Positions 7,715 through 16,088 of a stretch of 64,000 nucleotides of DNA are shown here, piece after piece. A program made the position numbers and the translations under genes. The first letter of the stretch is position 1, and the number at the start of each line of letters is the position of its first letter. Origin of the DNA: CAIRDP01 sp037138335 (GTDB lineage: Bacteria; Bacteroidota; Bacteroidia; Bacteroidales; FEN-979); assembly GCA_037138335.1 (NCBI GenBank), contig JBAXIO010000001.1, positions 248,001-312,000 on the forward strand, given 5' to 3'. The notes under the pieces are model-generated. The model searched no databases, had not been told where the DNA came from, and saw only the letters and a list, made by a program, of their open reading frames with translations.

Positions 7715-8983
7715 TTATTTTGCGGTTTTAGGTATCGGGTAATAGATATTGTCAAGCTTAAGAACCTTTCCCTGGTCAAGTAAAGCTTTCGCGATAAATC
7801 CTATCCTCATCCTCGATTGTCCAAGGGGAATCTCCATTTCCGAAATTTTAACTCCTTTGGGATGTTTGTTTATATAAAGCAGAACTCTTTCCTCAAGTGT
7901 TTTTGGTTCAGGTGGAGCGGGAATCTCGGGTTGTTCTGCCTTAACCGATTCTGCTTTAACTGGTTTGACAGGTTCTGGTTTAACAGGTTTTACATGTGTT
8001 TCCCTGATCACTTCAGCCTTGATTTTTTTTTCGGCTTTGATCTTTGGTTCTTTCTTTGCGACGTTCTTCTCAACTTTTTTAATGACTTCCTTTGGCGCAG
8101 CCTCCGGGCCTTTTTTCCTTATCTGGGCCATGGCTTTCTGCATCTTGCCCCATTCAGCAGCAGCGTCGACACGGTTCTGCAGAAGATCATCAAGCATAGA
8201 GGAAGTTGAGTGCTTAACACCCTTTACTTCGCTGCTAATGCTTTTTATTGCAAGATGTATCCCTTTCATCAGGCTGTTATAATCACTGAGCCTTTCTGTT
8301 TCACCATTGTCAAGGTCTTTCCTGAGCTTGTGGGCCATTTTCTGGTTTTCTTTGCTGATTTCGGATAATCTTTTCTGAAAACCTTTAAGTAATGTGCGGG
8401 TGTATTCAACGCGTTCGGCAAGATTTTTACCAAGCTCCGCCCTGAGATCATCTGCCATGTCGGTATGTTCCTTCTCAAACCTGTCGAGCATGTCGTTCGT
8501 ATTCTTGAAAATGCCGGCAACTTCAGCGTTGATGTTTTTAATATCATCGTTGATATTATCCATGAGGGCATCGAACTCATTCATCCTTGTTTTTTCGTTT
8601 TGCTTTCGGTCAGCCTTTCCCTTGCTGAAGAATTTATTCAGTTCCCTGGCCATTTGTGCCCTGTCGGCCGAAAATTCATTGACCATTTTGAATGTGGATG
8701 TCTGGATCCCTGTCACCTCTTTCTGTATGGAAGATATAGTGCGGTGAATTCCGCTCATCAGATCCTTATATGTATTTAATCGGTCTTTCTCGCCTTTGGC
8801 AAGGCCTTTTCTCAATGCGTTGGCATTTGCATTTAATACGGAAGCCATTTCCATGTGGTCACTTCGGAAATGGTCGAGGGTACTCTGAACTTCATTTACA
8901 AGTTCTTCATTGTCCTTAATACGTTGTTTGAACGAAGCAAGCAATTCTTCGCTCAAATTCTTCATTTCTGATCCTAGTCCCAT
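7715..8983 (-). CDS. GvpC-like helical repeat protein with C-terminal winged-helix-like domain
   Basis: 422 residues. Residues 39-266 are imperfect helical repeats, with recurring MA..L..L..G...R, then a Y/F..LM.xI block and EV.GI....ML..F. Units start at F39, F104 and F169, so two consecutive periods are exactly 65 residues; the third unit is 98 residues and carries an extra copy of the MA..LR block. The underlying period is near 33 residues, as in cyanobacterial GvpC. A Lys/Pro/Val/Glu-rich linker covers about 315-360, and residues about 363-418 look like a small winged helix (TLEERVLLYINKHPKGVKIS). GvpC binds and stiffens the outside of the vesicle wall. Function is inferred from the repeats and position. 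Confidence 0.75.
   Translation of the reverse strand: MGLGSEMKNLSEELLASFKQRIKDNEELVNEVQSTLDHFRSDHMEMASVLNANANALRKGLAKGEKDRLNTYKDLMSGIHRTISSIQKEVTGIQTSTFKMVNEFSADRAQMARELNKFFSKGKADRKQNEKTRMNEFDALMDNINDDIKNINAEVAGIFKNTNDMLDRFEKEHTDMADDLRAELGKNLAERVEYTRTLLKGFQKRLSEISKENQKMAHKLRKDLDNGETERLSDYNSLMKGIHLAIKSISSEVKGVKHSTSSMLDDLLQNRVDAAAEWGKMQKAMAQIRKKGPEAAPKEVIKKVEKNVAKKEPKIKAEKKIKAEVIRETHVKPVKPEPVKPVKAESVKAEQPEIPAPPEPKTLEERVLLYINKHPKGVKISEMEIPLGQSRMRIGFIAKALLDQGKVLKLDNIYYPIPKTAK
8186..8869 (-). repeat. 65-residue (2 x ~33) protein repeat within GvpC-like gene
   Basis: The encoded stretch from residue 39 to 266 repeats with a 195-bp period for the first two units and 294 bp for the third. The LM.xI landmark recurs as YKDLMSGI, FDALMDNI and YNSLMKGI. 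The copies are diverged at the DNA level, so this is an old protein repeat rather than a recent tandem duplication. Confidence 0.75.
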
Positions 8984-9023
8984 GTTGTTGTCTCCTATGT
9001 TTATGAATTTTTCTTGATCTGTA

Positions 9024-9704
9024 CTAATTGATGTCTTTGATGATCTGAGCTTTAACTTTTTTTATGTCCTGAATCATCAGGTGGTCCCCTTTTTCAAGCA
9101 ACTGCTCCAGGCATTCTTTCATCCTGTTGTGCATTTGCTGGAAATCAAGGAATGTCCTGATTACCGTTTCTTTCCTTATTTCCTGCAGCTTTGAAACCTC
9201 TGCAAGCCGTTCTTTAATAATGGAAATTTTTTCACCGGCATCCTCCGTCCTGATATCCCTGATGTTGAGCAGGCTGTTCTTCAGAGACTGGGCAGTCTCT
9301 TTCTGATCTTCAATAAATGTTAAAAACTGGCTTTCTGCTTCCTTTTCTTTTTCATCAAGTGCTGTGAGAATGCCCGACATCATGGTGTTGTAATCTTTTT
9401 TGCGCAACGAACCATTCTTTGCAAGGGTTTCGCAAAGCCTTGAATTCAGGATATCCCTTTCCTTTTTAAGATCGTTCAAAGAATGATGAACATTATCAAA
9501 CAATGAATGGGAAGATTCTGTAATATTTTCTGATGACTGGAAGGCAGTTTGAATTTTTTGAATCCGGGATTCATAGGATGTTATTATATTTTCGAAAAAT
9601 GCATCCAGGTTTAAGTCAGGCCGGGCACTCATATCTGGGGTTTTGTTTTGATTTCGGGTGGGAGAAAAATTGAATGATGGAGAAAAAAAATCTTGGTAAA
9701 CCAT
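9024..9704 (-). CDS. GvpC-like coiled-coil protein
   Basis: 226 residues, helical from about residue 30 to the end. It contains LRKKDYNTMMSGILTALDEK near residue 100, which matches the LM.xI landmark of the downstream GvpC-like protein, so the two are probably distant paralogues. The N terminus is rich in F, S, N and P and looks disordered. It lies directly after gvpA, the usual place of gvpC. The start at 9704 is ATG; M25 (9632) is an alternative. There is no signal peptide. It is probably a vesicle-surface or assembly protein; this is inference. Confidence 0.65.
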   Translation of the reverse strand: MVYQDFFSPSFNFSPTRNQNKTPDMSARPDLNLDAFFENIITSYESRIQKIQTAFQSSENITESSHSLFDNVHHSLNDLKKERDILNSRLCETLAKNGSLRKKDYNTMMSGILTALDEKEKEAESQFLTFIEDQKETAQSLKNSLLNIRDIRTEDAGEKISIIKERLAEVSKLQEIRKETVIRTFLDFQQMHNRMKECLEQLLEKGDHLMIQDIKKVKAQIIKDIN

Positions 9705-9762
9705 GCTTTCAGACTTGTAAGCTGCAAGGATGTTTTAGCAAGAATAATACTTAACAGCCAGC

Positions 9763-9969
9763 TTATGCAGCTTTTGCTGTTAATCCGATTGCTTCTGCAT
9801 ACTTGAGGTATGTTTCAACAGAGGCAACGACTACCCTTGCTTCAATAGCAAGCAGCTCGATACCAACCAAAGAAACTCTTACCCATGCATCTACAACGAC
9901 ACCCTTGTCGAGGATACGGTCGATCACCTCAACGAGGCTGGATGAACCGATGGTTTTTTCTACTGCCAT
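9763..9969 (-). CDS. gvpA: Major gas vesicle structural protein GvpA
   Basis: 68 residues. The sequence matches the highly conserved GvpA core over its full length ([54 protein letters not shown]). GvpA polymerises into the ribbed, gas-permeable, water-excluding wall of the vesicle. The start is supported by AGGAG eight bases upstream. It is the first gene of the cluster and has its own sigma-54-type promoter about 80 bp upstream. The similarity to cyanobacterial GvpA is very strong, as expected for this slowly evolving protein. Confidence 0.98.
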   Translation of the reverse strand: MAVEKTIGSSSLVEVIDRILDKGVVVDAWVRVSLVGIELLAIEARVVVASVETYLKYAEAIGLTAKAA

Positions 9970-10046
9970 TTGTTTAATCTCCTATTTTTGTTAATGTTTA
10001 CCGTGCTTTACATGAGGGACGGTTTACCTCTTATGCAATAAGACTA

Positions 10047-10062
10047 TGCAAAGGAGAGGCCA
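10047..10062 (-). promoter_or_regulatory. Sigma-54 promoter of the gvp cluster
   Basis: On the minus strand the 16-mer is TGGCCTCTCCTTTGCA. It has GG at -24 and GC at -12, exactly 10 bases between them, and matches TGGC-N7-TTGCA. Predicted transcription starts near 10036, leaving a leader of about 65 nt before gvpA with AGGAG near its end. The gene immediately upstream encodes an NtrC-type sigma-54 activator. Confidence 0.75.
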
Positions 10063-10201
10063 GAAATACAAGGGGAATTAAAAATAGCTTGCCACAAGCA
10101 GCTAATTGCCTGAGCATCTGATTCAAAAAAATCAAATTATTTTCTCGGGGAAATATTTTTTCTGAATTAGTACAGCTCCCGGAGCCATTCTGATCAAAAT
10201 A

Positions 10202-10226
10202 TCGCGTAATCACGCGAAAACGCGTT
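10202..10226. promoter_or_regulatory. Inverted-repeat candidate enhancer for the gvp sigma-54 promoter
   Basis: TCGCGT-AATC-ACGCGA is a perfect 6-bp inverted repeat at 10202-10217, followed by the palindrome AACGCGTT at 10219-10226. The site is about 140 bp upstream of the sigma-54 promoter and just past the stop of the NtrC-type gene. That distance is typical for enhancer-binding proteins. The intervening DNA is AT-rich. Binding is inferred, not shown. Confidence 0.45.
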
Positions 10227-11616
10227 ATTCTTCTACTGCGATTAAGCTGATATTGAATTTCTTCAATTTCCGGCTGAGCGCATCCCTGTGTATGCCTAGA
10301 GAATCGGCTGCCGCCTGCTGATTATAACCTGAGCGTTTAAGGGCTTTCTTTATCAGATCGATTTCATGATCTTTTATATTGACCGACTCATCATTGTCAG
10401 GCGAAGGAGAATTTTTCGGAAGCATTACCGGGAAATCATTAATGCCAAGCTGGTTCCCCTTGCAAAGGATGATGGCTCTTTCGGTCATATTTCTCAGTTC
10501 CCTCACATTCCCAGGAAAGTCATATTTCAATAATGCCTTAAAAACATCCCTGGAAACATTCAGGTTCGGCCTGTTAAACCTTGTGGAAAAAGAATCGACG
10601 AAATGCAGCAACAAAGGTTTTATATCTTCGGGCCTTTCCCTTAGAGGAGGGATGTGTATCTGCAGGGTATTGAGCCGGTGAAACAAGTCGAGCCGGAACC
10701 CTTTCTTATCAACCCGTTTTTCAATGTCATGATTTGTAGCAGAGATGATCCTGAAGTCGGTATGGATCTGGTTTGTGTCGCCAACGCGGGTTATCACTTT
10801 TTCTTCTGTGGCACGCAGTATCTTTGCCTGGAGATTCAAAGGCATATCGGCAATTTCATCAAGGAAAAGGGTCCCTCTGTTACAAACTTCGAAGAACCCC
10901 ATTTTATCGGTAATGGCGCCTGTAAAAGAACCTTTCTTATGTCCGAAGAATTCACTTTCCAGCAAAGTTTCAGTAATTGCGCTGCTGTTGACGGCACAGA
11001 AAATATGATCTTTGCGGTTACTTGAAAAATGGATGATCCTGGCAATATTCTCCTTGCCGGTTCCGCTTTCTCCTGTGATAAGCACATTGGCCTCGGGATA
11101 ATTTGCAGCTATGATAGCTTGTTCAAAAACATCCAGGATTTTAGGGCTAACCCCTATAAATTGCCTGTCAATGCGTTCTTCCAGGTTTTTCGAGATCAGG
11201 GAATTCCTTTCCTCCATTTGCTTCAGCCTTCTCTGCATCTGAAGGTATTTCTGGGTTCTTTCAATGGCAATCTGTATGTCGATATAACGGAATGGTTTAC
11301 GCAAATAATCAAAAGCGCCCAAACGCATGGCTTTGATCACCGTATCCATATCACCATGAGCTGAAATTACAATGACCTCCATAGCCGGGTATTGAACTTT
11401 TACCTCTTTCAATATATCCAGGCCGTTTACACCGGGCAGGCGTACATCAAGGATAAGGAGATCAATGTTGTGATTGCTTAATATTTTTTTACCTTCTTCA
11501 ACTGTATTCGCCTCAAATGACTCGTATTCGGAACCCTGGAAAAAACCGCTCAGTTCTTCGGTGAATTGCTTTTCATCATCCAGGATCAGGAGCTTTATCT
11601 TATCTTGAACTGCCAT
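10225..11616 (-). CDS. NtrC-family sigma-54-dependent response regulator
   Basis: 463 residues. The receiver domain (about 6-120) has the acidic pair D13/D14, phospho-acceptor D57 in LLILDVRLPG and K107. The AAA+ domain (about 150-395) has Walker A GESGTGKE at 182-189, sigma-54 contact loop GSFTGA at 229-234 (usually GAFTGA) and Walker B FLDE at 251-254. A Fis-type helix-turn-helix ends the protein (about 418-455). It activates sigma-54 promoters when phosphorylated. It is last in a four-gene signalling operon, 1 bp after a histidine kinase, and directly upstream of the sigma-54 promoter of gvpA, so it is the probable activator of gas vesicle genes. Confidence 0.92.
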   Translation of the reverse strand: MAVQDKIKLLILDDEKQFTEELSGFFQGSEYESFEANTVEEGKKILSNHNIDLLILDVRLPGVNGLDILKEVKVQYPAMEVIVISAHGDMDTVIKAMRLGAFDYLRKPFRYIDIQIAIERTQKYLQMQRRLKQMEERNSLISKNLEERIDRQFIGVSPKILDVFEQAIIAANYPEANVLITGESGTGKENIARIIHFSSNRKDHIFCAVNSSAITETLLESEFFGHKKGSFTGAITDKMGFFEVCNRGTLFLDEIADMPLNLQAKILRATEEKVITRVGDTNQIHTDFRIISATNHDIEKRVDKKGFRLDLFHRLNTLQIHIPPLRERPEDIKPLLLHFVDSFSTRFNRPNLNVSRDVFKALLKYDFPGNVRELRNMTERAIILCKGNQLGINDFPVMLPKNSPSPDNDESVNIKDHEIDLIKKALKRSGYNQQAAADSLGIHRDALSRKLKKFNISLIAVEE

Positions 11617-11617
11617 T

Positions 11618-13972
11618 TTAATTTTTACTTTGAATATTCAAAATCAAATTGATTTTTGTTCCGTTCAATTTGTCACTGCTTATATCAATGGTTCCACCCA
11701 TGTCCTTAATGATCTGATAGCAAATAGATAAGCCTAACCCGGTTCCTTTTCCTTCATCTTTCGTAGTATAAAAAGGAAGTATCAGGTTATCGATATCTTC
11801 ATTCATGATGCCGATACCGTTGTCGGTAACCTCAACAATAAGAAACCGGTCTTCTTCATAGGATCTTATGGCAATGGCCATTTTAAGATTTTCATCCTTC
11901 TTGTTCTTCTTTTCAATCACTGCATCTTTGGCATTTACCAGGAGGTTAACGATAACCTGTTCAAATTTCAGGGTATTCCCGAATATCTGGGGAAGATCTT
12001 TCCCGAGATGAAGGTTCAGCTTGATCCCGAGATGCTTAAACTGCTCCACCATCATTGAGACCGCATTTTCAATGCTGGAGTTAATATCGAATCCTATCAG
12101 AACATAATCATCGTGGTTTCTCGAGAATGCCCTTACATGGTCTATGATATTCTTTATCCTGATTATGTTTTCGAATATTTTATCTGATTTGTTTTTAAGG
12201 AAGTCATAGGTGATTGATTCAGTTTTGGCTGATTCAAACAGTATCTTATCCATCACCATGGAGATTATATTTAGCGGCTGGTTGATCTCATGTGCTATAC
12301 CTGAAGCCATCTCACCGAGGTTGGCCATCCGGTCGGCATGGATCTGTTTTGCCTCCATTTTCTTTCGTTGGGAAATATCGCGTATGATGAACATGAAGGA
12401 TACAGGTGCTCCTTTGGGGCCTTGTATCAATGTGGCACTGATCTCGCTGGCAAATAAAGATTGGTTTTTCTTCCTGATCTTCAGCTCGATATTCTGGACC
12501 AGGCCTTCGTTCATAGTCCTGTCAATAATTTCTTTAATTACGTTTTTTTCGTCCGTCGGCAGGAACCTGTAAATATCTGTGCCTACCAGCTCGTCTTTTG
12601 TATCGGCCCCGATTAACTCAAGGCCGATATCGGAAACCTCCATGATCATTCCATCGAGATCAGTTATAAGAATACCATCAGGGGAAGCATTTATTAATGT
12701 TTTGTACTTGTCCTCGCTGAACTTTAATAATTTTTCAGTCTGAACACGCATTGTAATATCAGCAACATTCATCAGGCATTGCTTCCCGTTATTGACCGAA
12801 ATACATTCAATGTATACGTATGTTGGATTGCTGCTGCCTGTTTCAAGCATTAATTCACAGGTTTCTTTGGTCTTCTTATTAAAAACGGTAAGTAAAAAAG
12901 AATTGAATGCGGGCATGGAATTTACCGATACGAAAGACCCGAACCAACTGCCAACCAATTCAGCACGCCCCTTGCCAAGTATTCTGGCTCCGCTATGGTT
13001 TAGTTCCAGAATTGTTAGTTCCTGTGAAAGTGTAAAATAACCAGATGGGGCAAAATCATAAAGCTCGGAATATTTCCTTGTAGCGACTTCAGCTTTGGTA
13101 AGAGCCTCGCTAAGTTCTTCGTTCTGCATTGCCAGCTCAATTTGCTGGGTTTTTAAGGAACATTCCAGTTCAACGCGCTGCGTGATGTCCTTGGTAAAAC
13201 CAAGAAACCTTTTATCTGAGAGTTTAACAGCTTCTACTGTCCACCAGCGTAAATACCCGTTTTTATGTTTGAACTGCAAATCAGCTTTTGCGATTCCGCT
13301 TTTTTTTACCTTTCTGAAATGTTCAAGGCTGTTTTCAAGCGATTCTTCGCCAAGCAGATCCGAAATGGACATGGTCAACAACTCATCTTTTGAATACCCG
13401 GTTATTGCGCATGCAGCCTCGTTCACTTCAAGATACTTTCCTTTGTTATCTGTAATAAAAACTCCGTCGGGAGCGCTGTCGACATAACTCCTGTATTTTT
13501 CTTTGCTGGCTTGCAGTGATGTATTAAGCCTGATGAGTTTTTGAGCAGTTTGTTTCAGTTTTTCAGCATTAGCAATGATTTTTTGTTTCTGGCTGTAAAG
13601 CTCAAGAAATACCCTGATTTTGCTTCTGAAGATCTCATTGTCAACCGGCTTGAATATATAGTCAACCGCTCCTGATGAATAGCCCTTATATACATTTGAT
13701 TCGATATATAAATCACCTGTCAGAAAGATTATCGGTATCATTTCACCAGGCCTTTCATTCCCTATTGCTTTTGCCAGGGCAAATCCATCCATAACAGGCA
13801 TTCTCACGTCTATCACGGCAAGCGCTATCTCCTTTCCCCTGATCTTTTCCAGGGCTTCACGGCCCGACGAAGCCTGGATAAGGTTAAGGTTCATCCCGCC
13901 AAGAATGGTTTTTATGTAGTGTAGAAGCTCTAAATCATCGTCGACGATTAAGAGGTTTGGTTTTTTTTCCAT
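11618..13972 (-). CDS. REC-PAS-PAS-PAS histidine kinase
   Basis: 784 residues and no membrane segment. An N-terminal receiver domain (about 1-125, phospho-acceptor D55 in AVIDVRMPV) is followed by three PAS domains (roughly 160-270, 295-405, 425-545). A HisKA domain has the H-box MASGIAHEINQPLN, and the HATPase domain shows NLLVNAKDAV, DNGIGI and GKGTGLGLSI. The kinase is cytosolic and its receiver suggests input from another kinase, perhaps the hybrid kinase upstream. Its stop is 1 bp from the start of the NtrC-type regulator, its likely partner. The PAS ligand is unknown. Confidence 0.9.
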   Translation of the reverse strand: MEKKPNLLIVDDDLELLHYIKTILGGMNLNLIQASSGREALEKIRGKEIALAVIDVRMPVMDGFALAKAIGNERPGEMIPIIFLTGDLYIESNVYKGYSSGAVDYIFKPVDNEIFRSKIRVFLELYSQKQKIIANAEKLKQTAQKLIRLNTSLQASKEKYRSYVDSAPDGVFITDNKGKYLEVNEAACAITGYSKDELLTMSISDLLGEESLENSLEHFRKVKKSGIAKADLQFKHKNGYLRWWTVEAVKLSDKRFLGFTKDITQRVELECSLKTQQIELAMQNEELSEALTKAEVATRKYSELYDFAPSGYFTLSQELTILELNHSGARILGKGRAELVGSWFGSFVSVNSMPAFNSFLLTVFNKKTKETCELMLETGSSNPTYVYIECISVNNGKQCLMNVADITMRVQTEKLLKFSEDKYKTLINASPDGILITDLDGMIMEVSDIGLELIGADTKDELVGTDIYRFLPTDEKNVIKEIIDRTMNEGLVQNIELKIRKKNQSLFASEISATLIQGPKGAPVSFMFIIRDISQRKKMEAKQIHADRMANLGEMASGIAHEINQPLNIISMVMDKILFESAKTESITYDFLKNKSDKIFENIIRIKNIIDHVRAFSRNHDDYVLIGFDINSSIENAVSMMVEQFKHLGIKLNLHLGKDLPQIFGNTLKFEQVIVNLLVNAKDAVIEKKNKKDENLKMAIAIRSYEEDRFLIVEVTDNGIGIMNEDIDNLILPFYTTKDEGKGTGLGLSICYQIIKDMGGTIDISSDKLNGTKINLILNIQSKN

Positions 13973-13990
13973 AAACCCTCAGGTCTTCGT

Positions 13991-16075
13991 TTATAAAAAA
14001 TGCTGATGGATTAAATTCAGAAAGTCGTTCTTGTTAATTGGTTTCGCGATATAAGCGTTGCAACCTGCTTCCATTGCTTTTTCCCTGTCACCACTAAGGG
14101 CATAGGCTGTTTGAGCAATGATGACTGCCTTTTTATTGAACTTGCGGATTTGCCTGGTGGCGATATAACCATCCATATTGGGCATCCTGATATCCATAAA
14201 TACAAGATCAATATCCAGGTTTTCCTGGCATAAACGCACTGCTTCACTTCCTGTTTTTGCCTGTAAGACTATGCCGGAGAATTGCCTTGTAATAGCTTTG
14301 ATATAAAATTGAGAGGTTTCATCGTCATCGGCAATCAGGATCTTAAGATCTTTAACCAGGTTTGTCCATCCTTCAGCCGGCACGGGAATTATTTGGTTCC
14401 TGCTCTTTTCCTGAACGGGAATGTAAGGAATGGTGAAATAAAATGCAGCGCCTTCTCCTTCTTCGCTTTCCACCCTGATTTTTCCGCCCAGGATTTCAAC
14501 ATAGGCTTTCGAGATGGATAATCCCAGGCCTGTGCCTTCAAAATTTTTGGTAATGAGTTTACCTCCCTGCATGAAGCGTTCAAAAATGATTTTCTTATGC
14601 GCCTCGCTGATGCCTATCCCGGTATCTTTAACATAAAACTCCAGGAATGCATCTTCTCTTTTGTATCCGAATTCAATGGAACCTGCACGGGTGAATTTAA
14701 TCGAATTGTAAACAAGGTTTGTAAGGATTGCATTGATTTTTTCGCCGTCGGTTTTAATGATCGCCTCTGCTGGCGGAAGATCGTTCTTACAGGAAAAACC
14801 TATGCCTTTATGCTCAATCTGGGGACTGAAAAAATTATAGATGAATTCCATTTTCTCGTTGACATTCACCTCTGAAATCGTGCAGGTGACCAAACCTGCT
14901 TCTATTCTCGAAATATCAACAACATCATTGATAATACCCAGCAAACGGGTTCCGCTTTTTTGGATGATGCCTATATACTTTTCCTGTTCATTTTGATTCA
15001 CTCCGGGCTCCTTAAGTAAATCTGCAAATCCCAGGATGCCATTCATGGGCGTCCTGATCTCATGGCTTACGTTGGCTAGGAAAGCCGACTTCAGCCTGTC
15101 GCTTTCTTCGGCTTTTTGTTTGGCGATGATTAATTCCTGTTCTGCAAGCCTTCGTTCCGTGATATCACGGCCTACGCCTAAAAGGCCAATGGTGGTCTCG
15201 TTTTTAATCTGACGGGATCCCATGATCTCGAAGGGAATGTAGCCCCCAGATTTTGTTTTTATGCGGAGCGAGATGGCATTTGATGTGAAGCCTTGTATGA
15301 TCCCCGAAAAACGCTCCATGGCCAAAGTAACCTCTTCCGGATGAATGATGTCGGAAAATGGTTTTCCTATCCATTCTTTTACAGTCCAGCCGGTTTTTAG
15401 TTCGAATTCACGGTTCAATGAACTAAACAAACCCTTTAGTGAAAGCGTGAAAATAATATCCCTGACCTGCTCTATAAGCTGATGGTAACGGATTTCACTT
15501 TCTAAATAAGCTTCCTCTGCCTGTTTGCGTTCAGTTATATCTACGACTGTCACCCTGCATTTCTCTCCGTTTTTATCAGCGAGGCTTGAAAGATGGAGAT
15601 AAACCGGCAGATTGTTTCCAGGGACCATCATTATTTCACATGATTCCAGTGTATTGCTCAGAAACACTTTTCCAAGATACAGATTGAAGGCATTTTTGGC
15701 ATTTTCGGCCACGAAAAAGGCAAACCCGTGATGCTTTAACTGCTCCCTTGCCTTGCCCAGCATTCGCGCAGCCTGAAGGTTTAGCTCCATTATCTCGCCT
15801 TTCCTTGAAAGGGTAAAATAGCCTGAGGGCGCAAAATCGTATAATTCTATATAATTGTCAGCTGCAATTCTGGCCTGGTCTTTTGCAAGCCTGAGTTCCT
15901 CATTCTGCAATTCCAGCTCTATCTGGTGAACTTCAAGCTTGTGAACAAGTTCCAGGGTGTCGACTTCAGAAAGCTTTGGAATTGTTTTTGCGGACTTCTT
16001 TTTCAGCAAGGCTTCTGCTTTCTGTTTCAGGATTTCGTCTTCTGGTCTTCTCCCTTTTTTCATGGTATGAAGCAT
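13991..16075 (-). CDS. Hybrid histidine kinase (PAS-PAS-HisKA-HATPase-REC)
   Basis: 694 residues. Two PAS domains (about 70-180 and 195-315) precede a HisKA domain with H-box FLANVSHEIRTPMNGILGF. The HATPase domain has LVYNSIKFT, DTGIGI and GTGLGLSI. A C-terminal receiver (about 575-694) has the acceptor Asp in LVFMDIRMPNMDG. There are no transmembrane segments, so it senses a cytosolic signal. An Hpt domain that would pass phosphate on is not seen in this operon. It is 13 bp downstream of the CheB-CheR gene and 18 bp upstream of the REC-PAS kinase. Confidence 0.9.
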   Translation of the reverse strand: MLHTMKKGRRPEDEILKQKAEALLKKKSAKTIPKLSEVDTLELVHKLEVHQIELELQNEELRLAKDQARIAADNYIELYDFAPSGYFTLSRKGEIMELNLQAARMLGKAREQLKHHGFAFFVAENAKNAFNLYLGKVFLSNTLESCEIMMVPGNNLPVYLHLSSLADKNGEKCRVTVVDITERKQAEEAYLESEIRYHQLIEQVRDIIFTLSLKGLFSSLNREFELKTGWTVKEWIGKPFSDIIHPEEVTLAMERFSGIIQGFTSNAISLRIKTKSGGYIPFEIMGSRQIKNETTIGLLGVGRDITERRLAEQELIIAKQKAEESDRLKSAFLANVSHEIRTPMNGILGFADLLKEPGVNQNEQEKYIGIIQKSGTRLLGIINDVVDISRIEAGLVTCTISEVNVNEKMEFIYNFFSPQIEHKGIGFSCKNDLPPAEAIIKTDGEKINAILTNLVYNSIKFTRAGSIEFGYKREDAFLEFYVKDTGIGISEAHKKIIFERFMQGGKLITKNFEGTGLGLSISKAYVEILGGKIRVESEEGEGAAFYFTIPYIPVQEKSRNQIIPVPAEGWTNLVKDLKILIADDDETSQFYIKAITRQFSGIVLQAKTGSEAVRLCQENLDIDLVFMDIRMPNMDGYIATRQIRKFNKKAVIIAQTAYALSGDREKAMEAGCNAYIAKPINKNDFLNLIHQHFL

Positions 16076-16088
16076 AAGGATTTTTCAG

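Noticed and set aside
10031..10213. 60-residue minus-strand ORF upstream of gvpA
   Set aside because: It covers the sigma-54 promoter and enhancer region, has no recognisable features and no ribosome binding site.
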